Shown here one piece after another: positions 1 to 6,696 of a stretch of 7,064 bases of DNA. Made by a program: the position numbers and the translations under genes. Within the stretch, counting starts at the first letter, position 1. Every line of letters begins with the position of its first letter. This stretch comes from Pseudomonadota bacterium. Lineage in GTDB: Bacteria; Pseudomonadota; Alphaproteobacteria; Caulobacterales; Caulobacteraceae. The notes under the pieces are model-generated. The model did not search any database. It was not told where the DNA came from and saw nothing but the letters and a program-made list of their open reading frames with translations. The DNA lies in the NCBI GenBank assembly GCA_023409795.1, contig JAEYQX010000159.1, forward strand, positions 1 through 7,064, in the 5' to 3' direction.

Positions 1-1097
1 TCCTGGTGCCGGACTTCGGGCCGTTCTGGGACTTCTTCCAGGCCAATCCGTCGATGTTTGTGGAAACCCGGAACAACCTGCTGGGCGACTACGAAATGCA
101 CGAGGACGTTGCGGCGGCCTATCTGTCGGGCATCTATGCCAGCGACCGTTTCAAGATCGTCGGCGGCATGCGCTATGAAGAAACCTCGACCCATGTGAAC
201 CGCCCGCAAAGCGGCCTGGGTGATGTCACCTTCGTCCAGCACGATGCCAAATACGGCAACTGGCTGCCGTCAGTTACGGCCTACTGGAACCTGAGCGAGG
301 CCATGCGCCTGCGCGGCTCCTACTACAAGGCCGTGGGCCGCCCGAACCCCAGCGCCCTGGCCCTGGGCGAGGTGATCAGTGTCAATCTGGACGGCGAGAC
401 GACCATCTCGCGCGGCAACCCGGATCTGCAGGCGCGCGAAGCCGACAACTTCAGCCTGGGCCTGGAATACTACTTCCCCCGCAACCAGGGCATCCTGTCG
501 GTGGGCGTGTACCGCAAGGAGATCGAGAACGAAATCTTCACCGGCCGCACGACCGGTCTGTACAACGGCGAGGAAGTCACTTTCCGCCAGTCGCTGAACA
601 TGGCTGGTGCCGAGGTGAACGGGATCGAGTTCAATGCGGTGCGCAACCGCCTCGACTTCCTGCCGGGCCGTCTGGGCAACCTGGGCGTCTCGACCAACCT
701 GACGCTGCAACGCGGCGAGTCGGAAATCCTGATGGACGACGGCTCGACCCGGGTGCTGAACTTCATGCGCGAACAGCCGCGCCGTCTGTTCAACGCCTCG
801 GTCTTCTATCGTGAGGGCCCGATCCAGCTGCGCGCCACCTATGCCTCGAAGTCGGCCTATCTCCACACCATCAACCTGAACAACAAGGGCGCGTTGGAAG
901 ACCGCTATGAAACGCCCTACGAACAGGTCGACCTGCAGGCGCGCTGGGACGTCAACGACCGTGTCCAGCTGATTGCAGAGGGCAAGAACATCTTCGACGA
1001 GACGCGGGTCAATATCCAGAACCTGGATGACCCGCTGGTCCGCGACCACAACTACACCGGTCGCTCCTTCTGGGTCGGCATCTCCTACAAGATGTAA
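1..1097 (+). CDS. TonB-dependent receptor, C-terminal barrel (5' partial)
   Basis: Outer-membrane beta-barrel receptor that takes up a large or scarce substrate using TonB/ExbBD energy. The reading frame is open from the first complete codon (base 3) to TAA at 1095-1097, so the gene enters from the left and the signal peptide and plug domain are outside the window. About 365 residues are visible. They show alternating amphipathic strands, the NWLPSVTAYWNLS segment, RGSYYKAVGRPNPSAL (the 'TxxRP' region of these receptors), RGNPDLQAREADNFSLGLEY, and a late GKNIFDE motif before the last strand. This pattern fits the Xanthomonas/Caulobacter receptor class, usually about 900-1000 residues. The protein ends in ISYKM, not the usual terminal aromatic residue recognised by the BAM machinery, although Tyr is third from the end. 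The substrate cannot be read from sequence. The hydrolase genes downstream suggest it imports a product or substrate of phosphodiester breakdown (inference). Confidence 0.95.
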   Translation, partial: LVPDFGPFWDFFQANPSMFVETRNNLLGDYEMHEDVAAAYLSGIYASDRFKIVGGMRYEETSTHVNRPQSGLGDVTFVQHDAKYGNWLPSVTAYWNLSEAMRLRGSYYKAVGRPNPSALALGEVISVNLDGETTISRGNPDLQAREADNFSLGLEYYFPRNQGILSVGVYRKEIENEIFTGRTTGLYNGEEVTFRQSLNMAGAEVNGIEFNAVRNRLDFLPGRLGNLGVSTNLTLQRGESEILMDDGSTRVLNFMREQPRRLFNASVFYREGPIQLRATYASKSAYLHTINLNNKGALEDRYETPYEQVDLQARWDVNDRVQLIAEGKNIFDETRVNIQNLDDPLVRDHNYTGRSFWVGISYKM

Positions 1098-1118
1098 CCG
1101 GCAACCGGAAAAAGCCTC

Positions 1119-1153
1119 GGGTGGCACCTCAACGGGGTGCCACCCCCTTTTTT
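1119..1153 (+). terminator. Rho-independent terminator after the receptor gene
   Basis: A perfect 10-bp stem (GGGTGGCACC at 1119-1128 pairing with GGTGCCACCC at 1136-1145) has a 7-nt loop and is followed by CC and six T residues at 1148-1153. It lies 22 bases after the receptor stop codon and only 26 bases before the preferred start of the next gene. It may therefore act as an attenuator between receptor and enzymes as well as a true end of transcript. Confidence 0.88.
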
Positions 1154-1168
1154 GCCTGATGCAGGATC

Positions 1169-1173
1169 GGGAG
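1169..1173 (+). promoter_or_regulatory. Ribosome binding site deciding the GTG start at 1180
   Basis: GGGAG at 1169-1173 lies 6 bases before the GTG at 1180. The in-frame ATG at 1159 sits 5 bases after the terminator T-run and has no purine-rich site. The in-frame ATG at 1198 would remove the only arginine of the signal peptide n-region. The GTG is therefore the best start. Confidence 0.6.
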
Positions 1174-1179
1174 TCCCGC

Positions 1180-2070
1180 GTGTTTTCCTTCAGATACATG
1201 ATGGCCGGAGCGGCCGTCCTCGCCTTGGCGGCCTGTGCCGCCGTGCCGGATAATGGCCCCGTGGCCGTGGCGGCGGTACCCTATGTCCATGACGTGGTGG
1301 AAAGCCCGACGCCGGGCGACTATCGCGCCCATGTCGTCACCATCGACCTGACCCACCCCGGCTTGCGCTTTGGGGTCACGCCCGCCGATAATTCCCAGGG
1401 CATGGAATTCACCGGCCGCCTCACCAGCACCTATCTGCAGGAGACCGGCGCAGTTCTGGCGATCAACGCCAACTATTTCCTTCCGTTCAAGGGCGGATCG
1501 AATGGCGGCGACAACTATTACCCCCACGTCGGCCAGCCGGTGAATGCTTCCGGCGCTGTCCTCAGTGGTGGCCGGATTGTCTCGCCGGTCGAAACCGACA
1601 TCGATGACCGCGTGGATTCGATGATCTGTTTCGAGCAGGTGCGGGTGGCCATTGTCCAGGGTCAGGTCTGCCCGCAGGGCTTTACCGACGGGGTGGCATC
1701 GGGGCCGCACCTTCTGCAGGCGGGCCAGCGCCTTGCCTTCGACCCGAAGTATGACGAGGCCTATCGCAACCAGCGCCAGCCGCGCACCTCGATGGGGATA
1801 TCGGCGGACGGCTCCAGAGCCTTTATCATCGTGGTGGATGGCCGTCAGGCGCACAGCGCCGGCGCGACCATGACCGAACTGCAGGACCTGTTCCTCGAAT
1901 TGGGGGCCTCGGACGCCATCAATCTGGATGGAGGCGGCTCGTCCACCCTGGCGGCGGAAGGGGTCGATGGCCAGCCGAAGCTGCTCAACTCGCCGATCCA
2001 TACCCGGGTGCCGGGCCGCGAACGCCCCGTCGCCAACCACGTCCTGCTCTTCAAGGATGATGCCCGATGA
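1180..2070 (+). CDS. Phosphodiester glycosidase family (NAGPA-domain) lipoprotein
   Basis: Predicted exported enzyme of the phosphodiester glycosidase family. The family is named for the mammalian 'uncovering enzyme' that hydrolyses a GlcNAc-1-phosphodiester bond. With the GTG start it is 296 residues. Residues 1-18 form a lipoprotein signal peptide (Arg5, hydrophobic core) ending in lipobox LAAC with Cys19, so it is probably anchored to a membrane facing the periplasm or cell surface. Family hallmarks are INANYF at about 95-100, PRTSMGI at about 201-207, the glycine-rich NLDGGGSSTL at about 248-257, and a C-terminal RPVANHVLLF. The length fits a single catalytic domain. It follows the receptor gene by 82 bases, with a terminator between, and its TGA overlaps the ATG of the next gene, so the two are translationally coupled. 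No promoter is recognisable in the short gap. The exact substrate is unknown; bacterial members act on varied sugar phosphodiesters. An ATG start at 1159 is the main alternative. Confidence 0.9.
   Translation: MFSFRYMMAGAAVLALAACAAVPDNGPVAVAAVPYVHDVVESPTPGDYRAHVVTIDLTHPGLRFGVTPADNSQGMEFTGRLTSTYLQETGAVLAINANYFLPFKGGSNGGDNYYPHVGQPVNASGAVLSGGRIVSPVETDIDDRVDSMICFEQVRVAIVQGQVCPQGFTDGVASGPHLLQAGQRLAFDPKYDEAYRNQRQPRTSMGISADGSRAFIIVVDGRQAHSAGATMTELQDLFLELGASDAINLDGGGSSTLAAEGVDGQPKLLNSPIHTRVPGRERPVANHVLLFKDDAR
2053..2057 (+). promoter_or_regulatory. Ribosome binding site of the phosphodiesterase gene
   Basis: AAGGA at 2053-2057, inside the end of the upstream gene, is 9 bases before the ATG at 2067. 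It supports that start and initiation coupled to the upstream gene. Confidence 0.55.
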
Positions 2071-2966
2071 AGGCCGGTATGCTTTCCGCCCTGGTCTCGG
2101 CCGGCGCCCTGCTGGCCGCCGCACCGGCCGTCGCCGACACCCGCGCCATTGCCGATCGCATGGTCAACACCTCCGAGGTGATGGTGATCGCCCACCGCGC
2201 CTGCTGGAACGGCGCGCCCGAGAACTCGATCGCGGCGATCGAGGCCTGCGTCCGCCTGGGCGTGGACATGATCGAGCTGGACGTGCGCAACACCGCCGAC
2301 GGGGCCCTGGTGCTGATGCACGATGAAAGCCTGGAGCGCACCACCGAGGCGACCGGGCCGCTGTCGGGCCTGACGCTGGACCAGGTCACGGCCCTGCGCC
2401 TGCGCGACGGGGCAGGAGGGGCGGATGCGGCCCTGACCGACCAGACCGTTCCCACCCTGGAACAGGCCTTGGTCGCGGCGCGCGGCCGGGTCATGGTCAA
2501 CCTGGACCTGAAGGTCCAGAACGAGGCCGAGGTCATGGCGCTGCTGGACCGGCTCGGCATGGCGGACCAGGTGCTGATGAAGCTGACGGCCCTGCCGGAC
2601 GCGCCGCGCATGGTCAATGCGCCCTTCCTGGGACGCACCCATTTCATGCCGATCCTGGGCCGTTGTGCCGAGGGCGGGCGGCCGCCCTGCACCATGGAGC
2701 TGCAGGCCCCGCTGGCCGCCTATGAGGCCTATCGCCCGGTCGCCTATGAGATCTCCTTCCTGCGTGACCGGGCCTTCCTGCAGTCGGTCATCGCCAGCCC
2801 GCGCCCGGCCGGGACCCGCATCTGGGTCAACATCCTGGGCGAGGATGACCGCCTGGGCCTGGCCGATCCCGACGGCGTCTGGGGCGCGCTGATCCGCGAC
2901 GGCGTCTCCATGCTCCAGACCGATGAACCCGAGGCGGTCATGGAATATCTGGGGCGTCGTCCATGA
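2067..2966 (+). CDS. Periplasmic glycerophosphodiester phosphodiesterase (GDPD family)
   Basis: Hydrolyses glycerophosphodiesters to an alcohol plus glycerol-3-phosphate, typically in the periplasm when exported. The 299-residue product begins with a Sec signal peptide (Lys2, hydrophobic 5-19, cleavage after AVA at about residue 23). The GDPD barrel signature is complete: His43-Arg44, PEN at 51-53, IELDV with Glu70 and Asp72 as metal ligands, and the second catalytic His85 in LMHDE, followed by LERTT. Downstream is NLDLK (Asp147, Lys149) where many members have Glu at the Asp position. The C-terminal part has RIWVNIL and MLQTDEPEAVMEYL, the usual end of the barrel. Start and stop codons overlap the neighbouring genes (ATGA on both sides), so it is the middle gene of a three-gene unit. 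Head-group specificity cannot be told. Both phosphate and carbon scavenging fit. Confidence 0.95.
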   Translation: MKAGMLSALVSAGALLAAAPAVADTRAIADRMVNTSEVMVIAHRACWNGAPENSIAAIEACVRLGVDMIELDVRNTADGALVLMHDESLERTTEATGPLSGLTLDQVTALRLRDGAGGADAALTDQTVPTLEQALVAARGRVMVNLDLKVQNEAEVMALLDRLGMADQVLMKLTALPDAPRMVNAPFLGRTHFMPILGRCAEGGRPPCTMELQAPLAAYEAYRPVAYEISFLRDRAFLQSVIASPRPAGTRIWVNILGEDDRLGLADPDGVWGALIRDGVSMLQTDEPEAVMEYLGRRP

Positions 2967-3790
2967 GCGCTGCGGCCCTGATCGCCAGCCTGGCCCTGGG
3001 CACCGCAGCCGCCCCGCAGGCCCAGCCACCCCTGCGCTATCCCGAGCGGACCGATGCGCCGGTGCTGGTCCAGGACAAGATCATCCTGGCGGGGGATTCC
3101 ATCATGGCCCCGCACAGCGGCTGGGGCGGGGCCTTCTGCGCCCACCGGGTCCATGCGGCGGTGGTCTGCGTCAACCTGGGGCGTGGCGGGCGATCGACAC
3201 GCAGCTATCGGGCCGAGGGCTCCTGGGACATGATGCTGGCCGAGGCCCGGGTGCCCGGCTATCGCCAGACCTATGTCGTCCTGGGCTTTGCCCACAACGA
3301 TGGAAACACCCCGGCCGATCGCTGGACCGAGGTGGAGACCGAGTTCCCCGCCAACCTGCGCCGCCAGGTGGCCGAGGTCAGGGCGGCGGGCACCGTGCCC
3401 ATCCTGTCGACGCCCCTGGCCCGCCGCGTCTTCAACCCGGACGGCAGCGTGGTGAACGCCATCGCCCCCTATGCCGAAGCCATCCGCCGGGTCGCCGCCG
3501 AGACCGAGACCCCGCTGATCGACCTGAACCACCTTAGCACCCAGCTGTTCGAGGCCCGGGGCAAGGCCTGGAGCGATCGCCACGCCCAGCGCCTGCCCGA
3601 CCAGCCGCCCGTGCCGCTGGGCGTGTCCGACGGTATCGGCGGGACCTATGCCCCGCAGATGCGCTACGACAACGTCCACCTGGGCCGCGACGGCGCTGAC
3701 TTCTACGCGGCCCTGATGGCCCGCGAACTGGGCCGCCTCTTTCCCGACCTGCGCCCCCGCCTCGTCGCCGGCGGCCCGCCCACGGAATGA
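2963..3790 (+). CDS. SGNH/GDSL hydrolase, rhamnogalacturonan acetylesterase-like
   Basis: Probable exported carbohydrate or ester hydrolase of the SGNH superfamily, 275 residues. Block I is LAGDSIMAPHSGWG with nucleophile Ser46. Block II is NLGRGGRSTRSY with Gly76 in the oxyanion hole. Block III is GFAHNDG with Asn112. Block V is DNVHL with Asp236 and His239. The GRSTRS run after block II and the GWG after the serine are typical of carbohydrate-esterase family 12 enzymes that remove acetyl groups from pectin-like polymers. The true ester here is unknown. The first ~20 residues are hydrophobic and Ala-rich with possible cleavage near AAA or AQA, but they contain no Lys or Arg, so the signal peptide is atypical. 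Translation starts inside the stop codon of the phosphodiesterase gene (ATGA) with only a weak GGGG upstream, consistent with coupling. It is the last gene of the plus-strand unit. Confidence 0.92.
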   Translation: MSAAALIASLALGTAAAPQAQPPLRYPERTDAPVLVQDKIILAGDSIMAPHSGWGGAFCAHRVHAAVVCVNLGRGGRSTRSYRAEGSWDMMLAEARVPGYRQTYVVLGFAHNDGNTPADRWTEVETEFPANLRRQVAEVRAAGTVPILSTPLARRVFNPDGSVVNAIAPYAEAIRRVAAETETPLIDLNHLSTQLFEARGKAWSDRHAQRLPDQPPVPLGVSDGIGGTYAPQMRYDNVHLGRDGADFYAALMARELGRLFPDLRPRLVAGGPPTE

Positions 3791-3822
3791 AAAAAGGGCT
3801 GCCGGAACCACCGGCAGCCCTT
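3790..3822 (-). terminator. Terminator for the minus-strand phoD transcript
   Basis: A 10-bp perfect stem (3796-3805 with 3811-3820, 5-nt loop) is flanked on its left by six A residues (3790-3795). Read on the minus strand this is a GC-rich hairpin followed by TTTTTT, a standard intrinsic terminator. It lies about 56 bases past the phoD stop codon. On the plus strand only TT follows, so it is weaker in that direction. Confidence 0.8.
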
Positions 3823-3833
3823 GAGCCCTATGC

Positions 3834-3865
3834 AAAGGCCGTCGATCCTGCGATCGGCGGCCTTT
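3834..3865 (+). terminator. Second hairpin, possible plus-strand terminator
   Basis: A 14-bp inverted repeat (3834-3847 with 3852-3865, loop CTGC) has one T/G pairing at 3842/3857, which is a G-U wobble only in the plus-strand transcript. The right arm ends in CCTTT followed by GGCTTT, a poor T-run. It probably helps stop the esterase transcript opposite phoD, but the weak tail keeps confidence modest. Confidence 0.5.
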
Positions 3866-3877
3866 GGCTTTGGAGGG

Positions 3878-5475
3878 TCAGGCGAGTGCGGGGTGGTGGG
3901 GTTCGACGTGGTAGGTCGCCAGGGTGGACAGGCGGCCGCCGGGTGAGGTGATGCGGTCAACCGCCTTCAGGTCCGTGCGCCATTCCCGCTCGCGGATGTC
4001 AAAGACCTGATAGCCGCGCTGGGCGTTGACCAGCTTCATGTGCGGGCTGCCGGCCATCATGGCGCGTGTGCCCTCGGTCTCCGGGGCACCGTCGCCGCCC
4101 GAGGCGATGGAGGTGGTCAGGAACTCGACCGCGGCGGCAGGGCCGTCCAGCTCGTCGTCACGCAGGGGCACGTGGCCCACGGCATGGATGTGGGCATCGC
4201 CGGTGGCGACCACGACATTGGTCAGCCCCCTGTCGGTGATCGACTTCACCAGGCGCTGGCGGGCGTCGGGATAGCCACCCCAGGTGTCGGTGCCGCCCCG
4301 GGTCACGGTGCCGTCTGCCGCCTTGCGCAGGACGGGCATGACGAAGACCTGCTGGGCGATCAGGTTCCAGCGGCCCCATTGGCCAGCCCCTGGTCCAGCC
4401 AGGCTTCCTGGGCCTGGCCCAGCATGGTCGAGCCTGTGCCGTCATCGGTGCGGCAGTGGGCCTGTCCGGCCCGCTCGCAATACTGGTCGGTGCGATAGGA
4501 GCGCGTATCCAGGACGTGCATCCGCATCAGGGAGCCATAGTCCAGGCGGCGATACATGGTCAGGGCACCGCGGGCGTCCGGGCGCTGGGCGCGGCGCACG
4601 GGCATGTTCTCGTACCAGGCCTGCATGGCCGCACGGCGACGGTGGATGAAGACTGCCGGGTCCGTGCCGTCCTGGTCGAAGGTGTCGGCCCAGTTGTTGT
4701 CGACCTCGTGGTCGTCAAACGAGGTGATGAAGGCGGCCGAGGCATGGGCGGCCTGGAGATCGGCATCCGACTTGTACTGGGCATAGCGGCGGCGATAGTC
4801 GTCCAGGCTGTAGATCTCGCCGCCGACGTGGGCACGGTTGATGCGGTTGCCCTGGGCGTCCAGCACCGTCGGGGCGCTGGCCGCCACGCCGCCCTCGTAG
4901 ATGTAGTCGCCATAGTGGAAGATGGCGTCCAGGTCCGCTTCCTGGGACAGGTGGCGAAAGGCGGTATAGAGCCCGCCCTGGTAGTGCTGGCAGCCGGCGA
5001 CGCCCAGGCGAACCCCGTCAACCCGCGCCCCGGCCAGGGGGGCGGTGCGGGCCATGCCCACCGGGCTGGCGTCTCCGCCCGGCAGGCGGAAGCGATAGAA
5101 GTAGGGGCGATGGGCGGCCAGGCCCTCGACCTCGACGTGCAGGCTGTGCCCCAGCTCGGGGTGGGCCACCACCTCGCCGGTGCGGACGATCCGCTCGAAG
5201 CGGTCGTCCTCGGCGACCTCCCACAGCACCGGCACCCGGCGCATGGGCATGCCCGCGTGCTCTTCCAGCGGCTTGGGAGCCAGGCGGGTCCAGATGACAA
5301 AGCCGTCGGGCAGGGGATCGCCGGCGGCGACCCCCAGGCCAAAGGCATAGCCGCCCAGGTTGACCGCCGCCTGGGCCAGGCCGGCGATGCCGAAGCTGGA
5401 GGCGGCCACCAGCCCGGCCCCGCCCGCCAGCAGGCGGCGACGGTCGGGACGCAGCAGGTTCGGGTTCGATGTCAT
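3878..5475 (-). pseudogene. phoD: PhoD-family alkaline phosphatase/phosphodiesterase, frameshifted
   Basis: Tat-exported phosphomonoesterase/phosphodiesterase. Known PhoD enzymes use iron and calcium and release phosphate from diesters, including teichoic acid. The first 371 codons (5475 down to a TGA at 4360-4362) encode a twin-arginine signal (RRR at 12-14, hydrophobic stretch, cleavage near AQA at 34-36), an N-terminal PhoD domain (FGLGVAAGDP, VIWTRLAP), and the metallophosphatase core: Cys162 in GCQH, GDYIYE with Asp190 and Tyr193, and FDDHEVDNNW at 253-262. The frame then ends abruptly after LANGAAGT. The rest of the domain is in the next frame from about 4372 to 3878: WNLIAQQVFVMPVL, then ATGDAHIHAVG, then the C-terminal region. 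Restoring one base in the G/C run at 4372-4377 rejoins them as GARWNLIAQQ and gives about 532 residues, normal for the family. It starts 11 bases after the receptor stop. The lesion may be a real mutation or a base-calling error. Confidence 0.93.
4369..4377 (-). other. Frameshift site within phoD
   Basis: The plus strand reads CGGCCCC just left of 4378. In the minus direction this gives codons GGG GCC GCT GGA ACC TGA. One extra C would give GGG GCC CGC TGG AAC CTG, that is Gly-Ala-Arg-Trp-Asn-Leu, the sequence expected at this point of PhoD proteins. The change is a single missing base in a short homopolymer context. Confidence 0.85.
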
Positions 5476-5483
5476 GTTCCGGA

Positions 5484-5488
5484 TCCTC
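5484..5488 (-). promoter_or_regulatory. Ribosome binding site of phoD
   Basis: On the minus strand GAGGA overlaps the TGA stop of the upstream receptor gene and lies 8 bases before the phoD ATG. This supports the start at 5475 and cotranscription or coupling of the two genes. Confidence 0.65.
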
Positions 5489-6509
5489 AGAAGACGAAGC
5501 GGATGCCGGCGGTGCCGCTGCGGCCATACTCGCGGTAGTCGCCCGCGTGGTCGCCGATGTAGCCGCCGGTGGTCTCGACGCCCGGCAGCATGATGTGCAT
5601 GGGCGTATCCAGGACGTTGCGCAGGGTGAAGTAGGCGCTCAAGCCCTTACGGATGTTGTAGGAGCCGCTCATGTTCATGACCGTGCGGGCCTTGATGTAG
5701 GAGCCGGACGAGACGCTGTTGAACTTCTCGCCGTTCCAGGCCGTGTTCACGTTCAGGCGCACCGGCCCCTTGTTGTAGGCGATCGACAGGCTGCCGAAGT
5801 TGTCGGACGAACCGGCGATCGGCACCTCGGGGCTGTTGTGGGTGAAGGAGCCGCGCAGGGTCAGGCCGTCCAGCAGGCCCGGCAGGTAGGTCATGGAGTG
5901 GTTGAACTCCAGCTCCACGCCCTGGATGCTGATGGCCTCGCCCGAAACGGTGCGGGTGGTGCGGAACATGTAGTCGGCATAGTCGGTGCCGGTGTAGCCA
6001 AACTCCTCGGCGGTCAGGTCTTCGGTCTGGAACAGGCCGTCCACCTCGTTGCGGTAGTAGTTGATGGCCAGCAGGCCGACCGGCTCGAAATACCGGGCCA
6101 CGCGGACCGAGAAGTTGTCCGAGATTTCCGGCTCAAGGCCCGGGTTCGGGGCCGTGACGATCATCAGGTCGTCATTGACCGACCAGACCCCGGCCAGAAC
6201 GCTGACCGGCGCGCGGCGGATGGTGCGGCTGTAGCCCAGCTGCAGGTCGATGTCCTCAGCGATGGCGAACTTGGCCGAGGCGCTGGGGAAGAAGTGGTCG
6301 TACTTGCCGACCCGGTCGACGGTGGGACGGCTCTCGAACTGGTACTTCAGGCCCTCGATGGTCGAGGCGCGGCCGGTCGAGGCGGTCACGGCATAGCCGG
6401 CGGCGCGGACCTCGTCGGCGGTCAGGGCGTCGCGTTCGCGCGCCCGGGTCTCGGTCTGCTCCCACCAGTGCAGACGGGGATCGCCGGACTTTGAACTCAA
6501 GACTGTCAT
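5487..6509 (-). pseudogene. TonB-dependent receptor, C-terminal fragment (5' truncated)
   Basis: About 340 codons of an outer-membrane receptor barrel. Recognisable pieces are EQTETR followed by GRASTIEGLKYQF, GKYDHFFPSASAKF, GYSRTIRRAPVSVL, APNPGLEPEISDNFSV, RYFEPVGLLAINYY, TAEEFG, VELEFNHSMTYLPGLL, RNVLDTP and a terminal AGIRFVF with the aromatic last residue used for outer-membrane assembly. Relatives are usually 850-1000 residues, so the signal peptide, TonB box, plug domain and first half of the barrel are absent. The first ~15 residues after the ATG at 6509 do not look like receptor sequence. The homology seems to begin at WEQTETR, placing the break near 6462-6476. AGG directly abuts that ATG, too close for a normal ribosome site. 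The frame is open only back to a TGA at 6543-6545. The remnant cannot form a working receptor by itself. It lies 11 bases upstream of phoD, and receptor/phosphatase pairing is common in this group. Confidence 0.85.
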
Positions 6510-6696
6510 CCTTGTTCGGCCGCCCTGTAGCCAGGGGCTGTGTCAGCTTGGGCATGGTTTTGAGACAGAACCGTAATGGCCGGTTCCGGAGTCGGGTCTG
6601 GCGGCTTACCCCGGTTGTCGCGGCGGGCTAGACAGGGGAAAGGTGCCCGGCGGGGGATTCGTTGGGGCGATGCCAGGTGAGTGGGGTTTGGCGATA
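6510..6696. other. Divergent intergenic region
   Basis: This 187-base gap separates the receptor remnant from the DUF885 gene. It holds a small dyad (listed separately). I looked for TTGACA-like boxes paired with a GCTA- or TATA-type -10 element and found none at proper spacing: TTGTCG at 6615 and GCTAGAC at 6627 are only 6 bases apart. No terminator, repeat or RNA gene is visible. The left part may be the former upstream region of the damaged operon. Confidence 0.5.
6568..6586. promoter_or_regulatory. Perfect dyad, possible operator
   Basis: GAACCG at 6568-6573 and CGGTTC at 6581-6586 form a perfect 6+6 inverted repeat with a 7-base spacer in the divergent intergenic region. It could bind a dimeric regulator of either flanking gene. 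It has no T-tract, so it is not a terminator. A chance match is possible in GC-rich DNA. Confidence 0.3.

Noticed and set aside
4360..4378. Programmed ribosomal frameshift in phoD
   Set aside because: There is no slippery heptamer or following structure of a known type, and the PhoD family has no recoding precedent that I know of. A missing base is the simpler explanation.
4502..5616. A ~15-base word (GCGTATCCAGGACGT) found in both phoD (about 4503) and the receptor remnant (about 5603)
   Set aside because: Each copy encodes a VLDT stretch in its own gene; this is coincidence of codon choice, not a mobile repeat or attachment site.
4456..6494. Long plus-strand open frames opposite phoD and the receptor (360 and 341 codons)
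   Set aside because: They are antisense shadows of high-GC3 genes: low-complexity Val/Gly/Ala/Gln composition, no motifs, while the minus strand carries clear domains.
6503..6509. CTGTCAT, a match to half of a PhoB (Pho) box, near the start of the receptor fragment
   Set aside because: The second half expected 11 bases away on either side matches only about 3 of 7 positions, and the site lies within the remnant's first codons. It is not a credible Pho box.
6256..6555. 99-codon minus-strand frame beginning MPKLTQPLA
   Set aside because: It overlaps the receptor fragment in another frame; its later part is Arg/Pro/Gly-rich translation typical of a shadow frame in GC-rich DNA, and no family is recognisable.
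6615..6633. TTGTCG and GCTAGAC as a Caulobacter-type promoter for the DUF885 gene
   Set aside because: Spacing between the elements is only 6 bases where 10-14 would be expected, and the -10 element matches only partly.
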